Notes under the pieces: model-generated
Seen by the model: the letters and a program-made list of their open reading frames with translations, nothing else
What the model was told of the DNA's origin: nothing
Databases searched by the model: none
Program-made: the position numbers and the translations under genes
Source: Cupriavidus yeoncheonensis
GTDB lineage: Bacteria > Pseudomonadota > Gammaproteobacteria > Burkholderiales > Burkholderiaceae
NCBI RefSeq assembly: GCF_905397275.1
Contig: NZ_CAJPUY010000028.1
Coordinates: forward strand, 1-64,000
DNA: 64,000 nucleotides
Reading direction: 5' to 3'
Shown: piece after piece, positions 1 through 7,354 of the stretch
Numbering within the stretch: position 1 is the stretch's first letter
How the letters are laid out: every line of letters starts with the position of its first letter

Positions 1-16
1 GCGCTCCCAAACGAAA

Positions 17-48
17 AACGACCCGCACGCACATGCGCACGGGTCGTT
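17..48. other. Perfect 9-bp stem-loop near the window start
   Basis: Bases 17-25 (AACGACCCG) pair perfectly with 40-48 (CGGGTCGTT) around a 14-base loop. No T run follows, so it is not a classical terminator by itself. It lies upstream of the terminator at 111-132 and may be part of the 3' region of a transcript entering from outside the window, or a small structured RNA. Confidence 0.45.
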
Positions 49-70
49 AAGTCTCGACCTTCTCGTTACA

Positions 71-132
71 CCGTTCGGTTCCTGAGAAAGGACCTTAACT
101 GAACGGCATTAGGGCCCGCCGGGCCCTTTTTT
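71..132 (+). terminator. Rho-independent terminator, preceded by a second stem
   Basis: AGGGCCC (111-117) pairs with GGGCCCT (121-127) across a three-base loop and is followed by a T run to 132, a canonical intrinsic terminator on the plus strand. Just before it, CCGTTC (71-76) can pair with GAACGG (101-106). The transcript being ended begins outside the window. Confidence 0.7.
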
Positions 133-287
133 CATGGGGTTTCGGATCGCCCGGGTTGGACGGACCTTGCATGCGGGAGACGCATTACCGCCGGCACGGG
201 CGCATGCGGTAGGCGCTGGCGGGCGGGAACGAAGATTGCTCGCAATGATGTCGACAAGGACACCACCGATTCCCACGGAGCGCAGCC

Positions 288-845
288 ATGCCCGAATACA
301 AGTCCAGGCTCACCGACTATCACTATGGCGGCCACAGCGCGGTGAGCGATGACCGCGGCCAGCTCGCGGCCGCGGATGTGCGCCCCGCCAGCCACGACAA
401 TCATCCGGTTCAGCAGTATGTCCCATCCGGCGCCAACGAGCCCGTGGGCGTCGAACGCTATGGCATGTATGGGGTGGCACCGGGGCCGGTGGCGACGGGC
501 CCGGCAAACCGGGTCTTTGCCGAGCCCGTACCCCGGCTCTATGACGGGGACGGCGTGCGCACCGACGCCCGCGCAAGTGAAGCCAGGCTGCTCGAACGGT
601 TCGAGATGGAGATTGCCGACGTGGTCGACCCCGGCATTGTCAAAGCCGAAATCGTAACGGGGATCTGCACGCTGCGCGGCACGGTGCGCGATGCCGTGGC
701 CAGAAGGCGCATCGAAGCGATTGCCGGCCGGTGCCTTCCGGAGTGCGCGATACAAAGCGAACTGCTTACCTCGACGTCGCAAGCGCCGCAAGCGCCTGGG
801 GAGCCGGCCATGTCCTCCGCAGGGCTACGGTTTGATTCGCCATGA
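288..845 (+). CDS. BON domain-containing protein
   Basis: 185 residues. The C-terminal part, about residues 97-160, has the alternating pattern of a BON (OsmY/nodulation) domain: acidic helix, then DPGIVKAEIVTGICTLRGTV and a following Arg/Glu-rich helix, matching the family's 'V..G.v.L.G.V' core. The first 95 residues are low-complexity, rich in Pro, Gly and Tyr, with no clear signal peptide. BON domains are usually linked to envelope or stress functions and bind phospholipid or other ligands; the exact role here is unknown. The start is supported by a GGAG at 277-280 eight bases upstream. It stands alone. Confidence 0.6.
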   Translation: MPEYKSRLTDYHYGGHSAVSDDRGQLAAADVRPASHDNHPVQQYVPSGANEPVGVERYGMYGVAPGPVATGPANRVFAEPVPRLYDGDGVRTDARASEARLLERFEMEIADVVDPGIVKAEIVTGICTLRGTVRDAVARRRIEAIAGRCLPECAIQSELLTSTSQAPQAPGEPAMSSAGLRFDSP

Positions 846-1173
846 AGCCACCTATCCGGAAATCCCAGGCAGTCCGCTAATCGCGTCTCCGACTTCCCGG
901 GGCCCTGCTACGGCAGCGGCACCCGCGGCCTCCATGACCGCTCGCGGCATGGACGACGCCTCCGCATCGCGCGGGTTCCGGATCAGCGTGCGTCCGCCGA
1001 GCGCGCACGAACGCCAGGCCTGCAGCCCCGTCCAGATCGCCGCTAAGGATCACGCCGACCACGCGCGATCCGAACGCAAGCGCCGGAGCGGAACAACGGA
1101 TCGATCGCGGGACGGCTGAAGTTCTCCCTGGCCGCGTGCGAAAGGCGGGACCGCGCGCGCCGGCGACGAGCCT
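846..1173. other. 328-bp intergenic stretch, no gene recognised
   Basis: The stretch lies between the convergent BON and DUF2188 genes. Open frames through it on both strands are Arg/Pro/Ala-rich in the manner of antisense or non-coding high-GC DNA, and none has a convincing start site. No strong terminator was found. Confidence 0.4.
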
Positions 1174-1398
1174 TCAGCCCCGGATCTGGCGCGGATCATG
1201 GCCGAACGAGCTGCGGCTGCGAATCTGGCCGTCCCTGCCGTGGATGAACAGCTCGCTGCGACGCTGCCGGGCCATCTCGGTGGCAACCTCGATCGCATCT
1301 TCCTGGGTCGCGAACAGTTTCCGGCTGGCCGGGTTGCTTGCTTCCTCGACGGCCCAGCCTTCCTGCGCCGGTACGACATGCACGTCCATGGACTTCAT
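1174..1398 (-). CDS. DUF2188 domain-containing protein
   Basis: 74 residues. It matches the small DUF2188 family along its whole length: HVVPAQEGWAVEEA near the N-terminus, a middle 'F.T..EAI.VA..MAR' helix, then ELFIHGRDGQIRSR and a terminal Asp-Pro. Family members are short proteins of unknown function, often in stress or polyphosphate-related neighbourhoods. The start has a strong GGAGG eight bases upstream in the reverse complement. No signal peptide or membrane segment is visible. Confidence 0.75.
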   Translation of the reverse strand: MKSMDVHVVPAQEGWAVEEASNPASRKLFATQEDAIEVATEMARQRRSELFIHGRDGQIRSRSSFGHDPRQIRG

Positions 1399-1620
1399 TC
1401 CGGTACCTCCGGTTGTCCCGTTCCCCTCGATTTATTCATCGGAAGGCCCGCCACGCCAATCGGCGCGCGTCTGACAAGGACGTAGGCCGACCTCGGACAG
1501 AAGCCGCTGACAACGGAAGTCCGATGTGCGTTTCGACGCATCCGCATGGATGGCCACGGACGACATGCGCGGCCGGCTTGGGGGCTGTCGAGAGAGAGCC
1601 GGCCGCGGCTCTCGTGCGCG

Positions 1621-2634
1621 CTATCGTGCGCCGTACGGAAAGCCGTGCTGCGCGCTCAGACGGTCGAGCCGTGCGCGCATGCGGGCCAGGTCGGCGGCGA
1701 GCTGCCGCGCCATGAACGGGAGCGGGCCGGGCAGCGCGTTCGCTGGGGAGGCGGCCATTGACGCGGTCGGCGATGGCGCGTGCCCTGTTTCGAGCAACTC
1801 GGCCATCGACAGCAGCGCAGGCTCGATGCCGGGGTCTTCGCCCTCGCGCATGCCGGTCTCCTGTTCGATCGCCGCCATGAGTTCAAGCGCGCTGATGCAG
1901 ACGCGCGCTGCGTGCTGGATCTCTTCGAACTCTGCCGCCGGCACGCCGGTCTCCTTGGCCACGGAGGGAATCAGCCCGCGCAACGGGATCAGCCGCGTGC
2001 CGAGGTCGAGCATGGCCGTGCGCTGTTCCGCGGCATCGGTGAAGCCGCTCTGCATCTTGCGGTGGACCGCGGCGCTGGCACGCAGCAACTCTGCCAGCCG
2101 GATGCGCCAGGCATAGGAGGCATAGGCCGGCAGCGCAAAAGAAAACACGAGCGCGATCGCCGTGCCGATGAAGACATCGACCGTCCGCCACAGCGCGTCA
2201 TAGACATTCTGGTTGCCATGGCCGGCCGTGATCACCACGGTGATCGCCGCGAGCAGCGCGATATATCCGCCCTTGCCGATCGCGTGGTACGCACAGTAGC
2301 CGCAGATCACGGCCATCAGCGCATAGGTGAGCAGTGGCAGGCCGACATACGATTGCTGCACGATCAGCGCCAGTCCGGCCAGCGCGCCGATCAGCGTGCC
2401 GAGTCCGCGCTCGGCCGCGCGGCGCCGGATATTGCCGTGGTGCTGCAGTCCGCCGATCACCACCAGCACGGTAATGGTGGCCCACTCGCCGTGCGGGATG
2501 TCGATGCCGGTGGTCAGCGCGATCGATACCAGCAGCGCGAGCGCGACGCGAATCGCATGGAACTGCCTGGCCTGACGGAATCGACGGTTCGTGTCGAACA
2601 GCACATCGGTGGTCTTGCGCAGGAGATCGAGCAT
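1621..2634 (-). CDS. FUSC family inner-membrane transporter
   Basis: 337 residues. The N-terminal half carries about six hydrophobic segments between residues 25 and 175, in the pattern of the FUSC/aromatic-acid exporter (YccS/AaeB/ArAE) family, including a polar GEWATITVLVVIGGLQHHGN loop after the first helices. The C-terminal half is an Ala/Leu-rich soluble helical region. Such proteins export aromatic acids or amphiphiles; no adaptor (aaeA-like) or outer-membrane gene lies next to it, so the substrate cannot be inferred. The reading frame is intact and the start ATG is at 2634. Confidence 0.75.
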   Translation of the reverse strand: MLDLLRKTTDVLFDTNRRFRQARQFHAIRVALALLVSIALTTGIDIPHGEWATITVLVVIGGLQHHGNIRRRAAERGLGTLIGALAGLALIVQQSYVGLPLLTYALMAVICGYCAYHAIGKGGYIALLAAITVVITAGHGNQNVYDALWRTVDVFIGTAIALVFSFALPAYASYAWRIRLAELLRASAAVHRKMQSGFTDAAEQRTAMLDLGTRLIPLRGLIPSVAKETGVPAAEFEEIQHAARVCISALELMAAIEQETGMREGEDPGIEPALLSMAELLETGHAPSPTASMAASPANALPGPLPFMARQLAADLARMRARLDRLSAQHGFPYGAR

Positions 2635-2760
2635 GGTCGCGTGGCGGCAGGGGGCGAATGCCCAGTGTACGTCACGCCGCGCGGCTGGAAGCGGTGCATA
2701 GGCGTTGCACTGCCAGTGACGGCGCGATGCCGCGGCGTTACCGCGGCGGCCGCGGGCTTC

Positions 2761-3042
2761 TTACGCTTTCACCCACGCCTGATTGCGCCACGACACGATT
2801 TCAGTGGGCGGCGCGGCACCCTCCGGCGCAACGCCCTTGTGGTAGGCGAGCGTGAACAGGACCAGCGAGGTCCGCCGCGACGAATACCGGTCGCGCAGCG
2901 GCATGCCGGACCTTGCTGGCCAGCAATGCGGCGGCAGCCGCCCTGCGCTTGCGTAGGCCAGGCCGCAGTGTCCCCATCCGGCCGAAGACAACTGCCACAG
3001 CCAGCGGAATCCCTCGTTGGGAGGGCGGAGGCGTGCGCGCAT
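2761..3042 (-). CDS. Small hypothetical protein with a strong start site
   Basis: 93 residues from the ATG at 3040-3042. The call rests on a strong GGGAGGA about seven bases upstream of this ATG and on a protein-like C-terminus (aromatic and hydrophobic residues, ending in WRNQAWVKA). The same frame stays open far upstream, so an annotator could wrongly extend it. No family was recognised. The mid-region has Trp and Cys residues; there is no clear signal peptide. It could instead be non-coding. Confidence 0.45.
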   Translation of the reverse strand: MRARLRPPNEGFRWLWQLSSAGWGHCGLAYASAGRLPPHCWPARSGMPLRDRYSSRRTSLVLFTLAYHKGVAPEGAAPPTEIVSWRNQAWVKA

Positions 3043-3185
3043 GCAATGTCCTCCCTGTTGCAGCGGGCGCGAATGTGCGGTCCGCGCAGGTCGCTTCGCG
3101 CGAGCGGCACGACCTGCCTCGGATCCGTACCTGCCAACATAGCATCTGGTGCCGGCCCAGGGAAAGTTTCCGTGCCGCGTGCGCC

Positions 3186-3908
3186 TCACGCAAGCGACGA
3201 ATCGTCGTCGAAGAAGCCACCGTCGTCGAGTCCGCCGGATAGCCCGCCATCGTCCAGGAAGCCGTTTGCCGTGGCCGTATTGCCGTTGCCCGACAAGGCG
3301 GAGTCGTCGTTGCCGTAGTAGTTGTTGACGATGGTCGTGTCGGACGCTGCCTGGCCCGTGCCCGACTGGCCGAGGAAGCCGCTGCCGCTGTTGTGGTGGA
3401 ACAGGTTCTCGATGCCCTGGAACAGGAACGCTCCGCCCGCCACGCCGGCGGCGGTGGTGGCAATGCTGCCCAGCGTGCCGCCGAGCCCGCCGCTGAGGAA
3501 GCCCGGGCGCGGTGCCTGGGCTGGCACGGCCTGCGGCATCGCTTGTGGCAGCGATTGTGGCATCGGCTGCGGCACCGGCTGTTGCATGACTTGCGGCGCG
3601 GGCGCCGTCTGCACAGGTGTGTTGCCCCATGCGTTCTGCGCGCTGATGAAGCTGCCATTGCCGGCTCCATTGCCGGCGTTGGCCTGCGCGGCGGCGAGCT
3701 GCCCTTGCAGCGACGCAACCTGCGCCTGCGCCGAGGCGAGCGCGTGGTCGAGCAGCATGGCGCGCTGGACCAGCAGGTAGGCCGCGTCAGGCTGGCGGGC
3801 CACGGCTTCGGCAATGAGCTGTTGCGCCTGCGGGTCCTTGGCGTTGGCACGGGCCTGCGTGAGCTGGGTCAGAAAGGCTTCGAGTGCCTGCAATTCCTGG
3901 GGGGCCAT
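3186..3908 (-). CDS. DUF2076 domain-containing protein
   Basis: 240 residues. The N-terminus (about 1-80) is a helical region rich in Gln, Ala and Leu. A Pro/Gln/Met low-complexity linker follows at about 100-130. Next come a Gly-rich segment with GGLGGTLGSIATTAAGVAGG and a putative membrane-inserting helix around 135-165, then a VNNYYGNDD motif and an acidic Gly/Asp tail. This architecture matches the DUF2076 (COG3416) family, described as periplasmic or membrane-associated but without assigned function. A purine-rich AGGAGAGAT lies just upstream of the ATG. The gene is monocistronic. Confidence 0.75.
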   Translation of the reverse strand: MAPQELQALEAFLTQLTQARANAKDPQAQQLIAEAVARQPDAAYLLVQRAMLLDHALASAQAQVASLQGQLAAAQANAGNGAGNGSFISAQNAWGNTPVQTAPAPQVMQQPVPQPMPQSLPQAMPQAVPAQAPRPGFLSGGLGGTLGSIATTAAGVAGGAFLFQGIENLFHHNSGSGFLGQSGTGQAASDTTIVNNYYGNDDSALSGNGNTATANGFLDDGGLSGGLDDGGFFDDDSSLA

Positions 3909-4045
3909 GGGATATCTCTCCTGTCCGGACTGTCCGGTGAGCTTCGGGTACGGAAGCAGTCTATGGGCTGAGACTTAAGCGAAACTTAAAGCTGGTCGTC
4001 CGATCATCACTCTTCAGCCGCCATTGGCCCCAGGGCGGCCGGCCC

Positions 4046-4849
4046 TCAGGCCGCGCCCGTGAAAACGCGCCACGGCATCAGCACGGCTGCGGCCATGCTC
4101 ACCAGCGCGAACAGGCGCTGCAGCCGTGCCGGCGGCGCCGCCGCCACGAAGCGCCTGCCCGCCAGCATCGCCGCCACCGCGCCGAGCGCGAAGGGCAGGG
4201 CCATGCCCCAGTCCACGCGGCCCCGCGAGGCAGCCGCGGCGATGGCCCCCGCCGAAACCAGCGCGATCACCGCCAGCGACGTGGCCAGGATGCTGCGCGC
4301 GGGCAGGTCGGTATAGCGTCGCAGCGCCGGCACGATGACAAAGCCCCCGCCTACGCCAAGCAGCCCGCTCAGCAAGCCGGACAATGCGCCAATGGCGGCG
4401 AGCGCGCGTGCGCACGGCCGCGTCCAGAGCAGGCGGCCACGCTGCGGGTGCAGCACGCAGGGCGGAGGCTCGGCGCATGGGGCGACGGTGCCGGCCTTGC
4501 GCAAGGTGCGCCACGCATTCAGCGCGAGCACCAGCGCGAACGCCGCCATCAGCGGCGGATTTGGCAGCCAACCGGCGAGCGCCACGCCGAACGGCGCCAT
4601 GGCCATGCCGAGCACGCCGATCAGCGCCGCCGCGCGATAGCGCACGATGCCGTCGCGCAGCCCCAGTCCGGCGCCCACCACGGCGGACATCCCCACCGCG
4701 ATCAGTCCCATGGGGGCAGCTTGCGCGACGTCCAGGTGCAGGCCGAACACCAGCATCGGCACGGCCAGGATGCCGCCGCCGGCGCCCGTAGCGGCCAGGA
4801 TGGCGCCAATGACAGCGCCAAGCGCGGCGGTCAGGATAGCGGCTTCCAT
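4046..4849 (-). CDS. Sulfite exporter TauE/SafE family permease
   Basis: 267 residues with about eight hydrophobic segments. It has the two Gly-rich repeats of the TauE/SafE family: GAVIGAILAATGAGGGILAV near residues 11-30 and the mirror LSGLLSGLLGVGGGFVIVPA around residue 160. It starts six bases after the sqr-like gene ends, so it is the third gene of a pdo-sqr-tauE operon. The context suggests export of sulfite or thiosulfate made by sulfide oxidation; the substrate is inferred from the neighbours only. Confidence 0.8.
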   Translation of the reverse strand: MEAAILTAALGAVIGAILAATGAGGGILAVPMLVFGLHLDVAQAAPMGLIAVGMSAVVGAGLGLRDGIVRYRAAALIGVLGMAMAPFGVALAGWLPNPPLMAAFALVLALNAWRTLRKAGTVAPCAEPPPCVLHPQRGRLLWTRPCARALAAIGALSGLLSGLLGVGGGFVIVPALRRYTDLPARSILATSLAVIALVSAGAIAAAASRGRVDWGMALPFALGAVAAMLAGRRFVAAAPPARLQRLFALVSMAAAVLMPWRVFTGAA

Positions 4850-4855
4850 CGCGGG

Positions 4856-6163
4856 TTACCCGATCACTTCCGGCCGCGCCAGCCACTCCCGCCCTTTGAG
4901 CATGCCCTCCCAGTACAGCGCGGGCAGGACGTTGGCCTTGAGCATCCAGGCCGCGCGCGAAGGGCGCGTGCCGTCGATGAACCAGTCGGGGAAGGTCGGC
5001 TTGACCTTGCCGCCATAAACGAACTCGGCCAGCACGATCTTGCCGCGCTCGACCGTGAGCGGGCACGAGCCATAGCCGTCGTAGTGCGCCAGGCCCCGCG
5101 CGCGGCCCAGGCTGGCCAGCACATTGTGGGCGACGATCGGGGCCTGCTTGCGCGCGGCGGCCGCGGTCTTGGCATTGCCGGTGTTGGTCACATCGCCGAG
5201 CGCCCAGATATTGTCAAAGGCCGGATGGCGCAGCGTGGCCGGGTCCACGCTGACCCAGCCGGCCGCGTCCGCGAGCGGACTGGCCCTGATGAAGCCGGGC
5301 GCGCTTTGCGGCGGCACGACGTGGATCATGTCGAAGTCTTCTTCCACGGTCTGCGTGCTGCCGTCCGCCAGGGTGCGCACGAAGCGCGCACGCCGGCGCG
5401 CACCGTCGACGGCGGTCAGCCGGTGTTGCAGGCGCAGGTCGATGCCGTAGGCCTGCACATAGGACATCAGCGCCGGCACGTAGTCGGCCACGCCGAACAG
5501 CGCCGCACCGGCGTTGAGAAAGCTGACGCGCGTGGCGCCGAGCGTGCCCCGGCGCCGCCAGGCGTCGCAGGCCAGGTACATGGCCTTCTGCGGTGCGCCG
5601 GCGCACTTGATCGGCATGGGTGGCTGGGTGAAGAGCGCCTTGCCGCCGCGCAGCGCGCTGACGAGCTGCCACGTGTAGGGCGCGAGGTCGAAGCGGTAGT
5701 TCGAGGTCACGCCGTTGCGGCCCAGCGTCTGCGTGAGCCCCTCGATGCCGTCCCAGTCAAGTTGCAGGCCCGGGCATACGACGAGCCGCTCATAGCGAAC
5801 GATGCGCCCGTCGTCGAGCCGTACTTCGTTGCGCTCCGGATCGAATGCCGCCACCGCGGCGCTGATCCAGCGCGCCTGCCGCGGAATGCAGTCCGCCATC
5901 TCGCGCACGGTGGTGGCGGCCTTGAACACGCCGCCGCCCACCATGGTCCAGCCGGGCTGGTAGTAGTGGCGCTGCGCGGGGTCGATCAGTGCGATGTCCA
6001 GCCCGGGCTCGCGCGCGAGCAGGCTGGCGGCCACGGCAATGCCGGCGGCACCGGCGCCGACGACGACCACGCGGTGCGTGCTGTCGATGACCTTGCCGGC
6101 CGGGGCGTGACCGGTGTGCCCGCCGGGTACGGCGGGGCGGGGATCTTGGGGGCGAGGATCCAT
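4856..6163 (-). CDS. sqr: Sulfide:quinone oxidoreductase-like flavoprotein
   Basis: 435 residues. An FAD dinucleotide-binding motif VVVGAGAAGIAVAAS is at about 33-47, followed by the HYYQPGWTMVGGG stretch of type II/mitochondrial-like SQR. C187 in PIKCAGAPQK matches the first redox cysteine of that group, and YDGYGSCPLT (about 361-370) is also typical. The second redox cysteine, normally in a GDC motif, is replaced by Val: the protein reads ALGDVTNTGNAKT with V325. SQR oxidises H2S to sulfane sulfur and passes electrons to quinone at the inner membrane. It sits 79 bp after the dioxygenase gene and before the TauE-like gene. The Val substitution leaves it open whether this is a true SQR or a related flavoprotein. 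Confidence 0.75.
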   Translation of the reverse strand: MDPRPQDPRPAVPGGHTGHAPAGKVIDSTHRVVVVGAGAAGIAVAASLLAREPGLDIALIDPAQRHYYQPGWTMVGGGVFKAATTVREMADCIPRQARWISAAVAAFDPERNEVRLDDGRIVRYERLVVCPGLQLDWDGIEGLTQTLGRNGVTSNYRFDLAPYTWQLVSALRGGKALFTQPPMPIKCAGAPQKAMYLACDAWRRRGTLGATRVSFLNAGAALFGVADYVPALMSYVQAYGIDLRLQHRLTAVDGARRRARFVRTLADGSTQTVEEDFDMIHVVPPQSAPGFIRASPLADAAGWVSVDPATLRHPAFDNIWALGDVTNTGNAKTAAAARKQAPIVAHNVLASLGRARGLAHYDGYGSCPLTVERGKIVLAEFVYGGKVKPTFPDWFIDGTRPSRAAWMLKANVLPALYWEGMLKGREWLARPEVIG

Positions 6164-6242
6164 GTTGGGGGGCGTTCCTTGGGGGTGAGTGCTGCCCGCC
6201 GCCGGCAGGCGGCGGAATCGGTGCGGCCGGGCCGCGGGGGCT

Positions 6243-7142
6243 TCAGGCCGCGTCGAGCGGAATCTTCAGGTAGCGCACGCCGTTGTCCTCCGGCTCCGGC
6301 AGGTGGCCGGCGCGCATATTGACCTGGACGGACGGCAGCATCAGCGCGGGCATGCCCAGCGTGGCATCGCGCTGCGTGCGCATGGCGACGAAGTCGTCCT
6401 CGGTCACGCCGTCGTGGACATGCAGGTTGCCGCGGCGCTGGTCGCCCACGGTGGTGCGAAAGCACAGTTCGCGGCCGCCTGGCTGGTAGTCATGGCACAG
6501 GTAGAGCTCGGTCTGCGCCGGCATCGACAGGATGCATTGGATCGAGCGGTACAGCGTGCGCGCGTCGCCGCCGGGAAAATCGCAGCGGGCGGTGCCGTAG
6601 TCGGGCATGAACAGGGTGTCGCCGACAAAGGCGGCCTGCCGGCTGCCATCGCTGACCAGATAGGTCAGGCAGGCGGGCGTATGTCCCGGCGTGGACAGCA
6701 CGGTGACCTCCAGTCCGCCGATCTGCAGACGGTCGCCGTCGGCCAGCAGGCGGTTGAACTGGCTGCCGTCGCGCGCAAAGGCGGTGCCGGCGTTGAACAT
6801 CCGGCCGAACACGTTCTGCACCGTAGTGATGTGGGCGCCGATGGCGGTCATGCCGCCTAGTTGCGCTTGCAGGTAGGGCGCGGCGGAGAGATGGTCGGCA
6901 TGGACATGGGTCTCGAGAATCCACGCGACGGTGGCGCCTAGCGACCGTACCCGCGCGATCAGGTGGTCGGCACTGGCGGTGCTGGTGCGCCCGGCGCTGG
7001 CGTCATAGTCGAGCACGCTGTCGATGACGGCACACTGGCGCGAAGCCTCGTCGAGCACGAGGTAGCTGACGGTGCTGGTGCGAGGGTCGAAGAAGCCTTC
7101 TACGGCAAGGCTGGGGGCGGATGGGGTCGGTTGTGCTGCCAC
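6243..7142 (-). CDS. pdo: Persulfide dioxygenase-like MBL-fold hydrolase
   Basis: 299 residues of the metallo-beta-lactamase fold in the ETHE1/Blh group. Metal-site residues are visible: HVHADH at 79-84, H154 in TPGHTPA, D175 in VGDTLF and H217 in CHDYQ. Persulfide dioxygenases oxidise glutathione persulfide to sulfite, acting after SQR. It is the first gene of a minus-strand operon with the SQR-like and TauE-like genes, and is divergent from a FisR-type activator. The assigned start is a GTG at 7142 with only a weak ribosome site, so the exact start is uncertain. Confidence 0.8.
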   Translation of the reverse strand: MAAQPTPSAPSLAVEGFFDPRTSTVSYLVLDEASRQCAVIDSVLDYDASAGRTSTASADHLIARVRSLGATVAWILETHVHADHLSAAPYLQAQLGGMTAIGAHITTVQNVFGRMFNAGTAFARDGSQFNRLLADGDRLQIGGLEVTVLSTPGHTPACLTYLVSDGSRQAAFVGDTLFMPDYGTARCDFPGGDARTLYRSIQCILSMPAQTELYLCHDYQPGGRELCFRTTVGDQRRGNLHVHDGVTEDDFVAMRTQRDATLGMPALMLPSVQVNMRAGHLPEPEDNGVRYLKIPLDAA

Positions 7143-7276
7143 GATTGTCTGCCAGTTGATGTTCTGGACAGGGGAAGATCAATTTTCGTGCCTGCTGCGC
7201 CGCTTGTTGCGCGGGAAGGGCGGGTTCCTCCAGGGAAATCAACGGGAAAGAGATCTCCAGGACCCGCCTGGAGCGC

Positions 7277-7293
7277 TGCCTCCACCGTGCCCC
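7277..7293 (-). promoter_or_regulatory. Candidate sigma-54 promoter for the pdo-sqr-tauE operon
   Basis: Read on the minus strand the site is GGGCACGGTGGAGGCA. The invariant GG (-24) and GC (-12) dinucleotides are separated by the required ten bases, and GGCACG matches the consensus -24 element well; the -12 side is weaker. It points toward pdo, about 135 bp upstream of its start, and the divergent gene encodes a sigma-54 activator. Confidence 0.5.
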
Positions 7294-7294
7294 T

Positions 7295-7314
7295 ATGGCA
7301 TACTTCTCTGCCAT
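7295..7314. promoter_or_regulatory. Inverted repeat, possible FisR binding site
   Basis: ATGGCA (7295-7300) and TGCCAT (7309-7314) form a perfect 6-bp inverted repeat around eight bases. Two further TGGCAG motifs follow within 25 bp. It lies between fisR and pdo, immediately upstream of the candidate -24 element. The role is inferred from position. Confidence 0.4.
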
Positions 7315-7354
7315 TTGGCAGTAATTGGCAGTTCATGACAGTGGGCTGCCCACA

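Noticed and set aside
132-791. 219-codon minus-strand open frame
   Set aside because: Antisense to the BON gene; its composition lacks protein-like hydrophobic patterning.
1780-3318. 512-codon plus-strand open frame
   Set aside because: It is antisense to the FUSC gene and beyond; composition is Arg/Gln/His-rich and no family is recognised.
4448-6322. 624-codon plus-strand open frame
   Set aside because: Antisense to tauE and sqr; low-complexity His/Arg/Gly composition.
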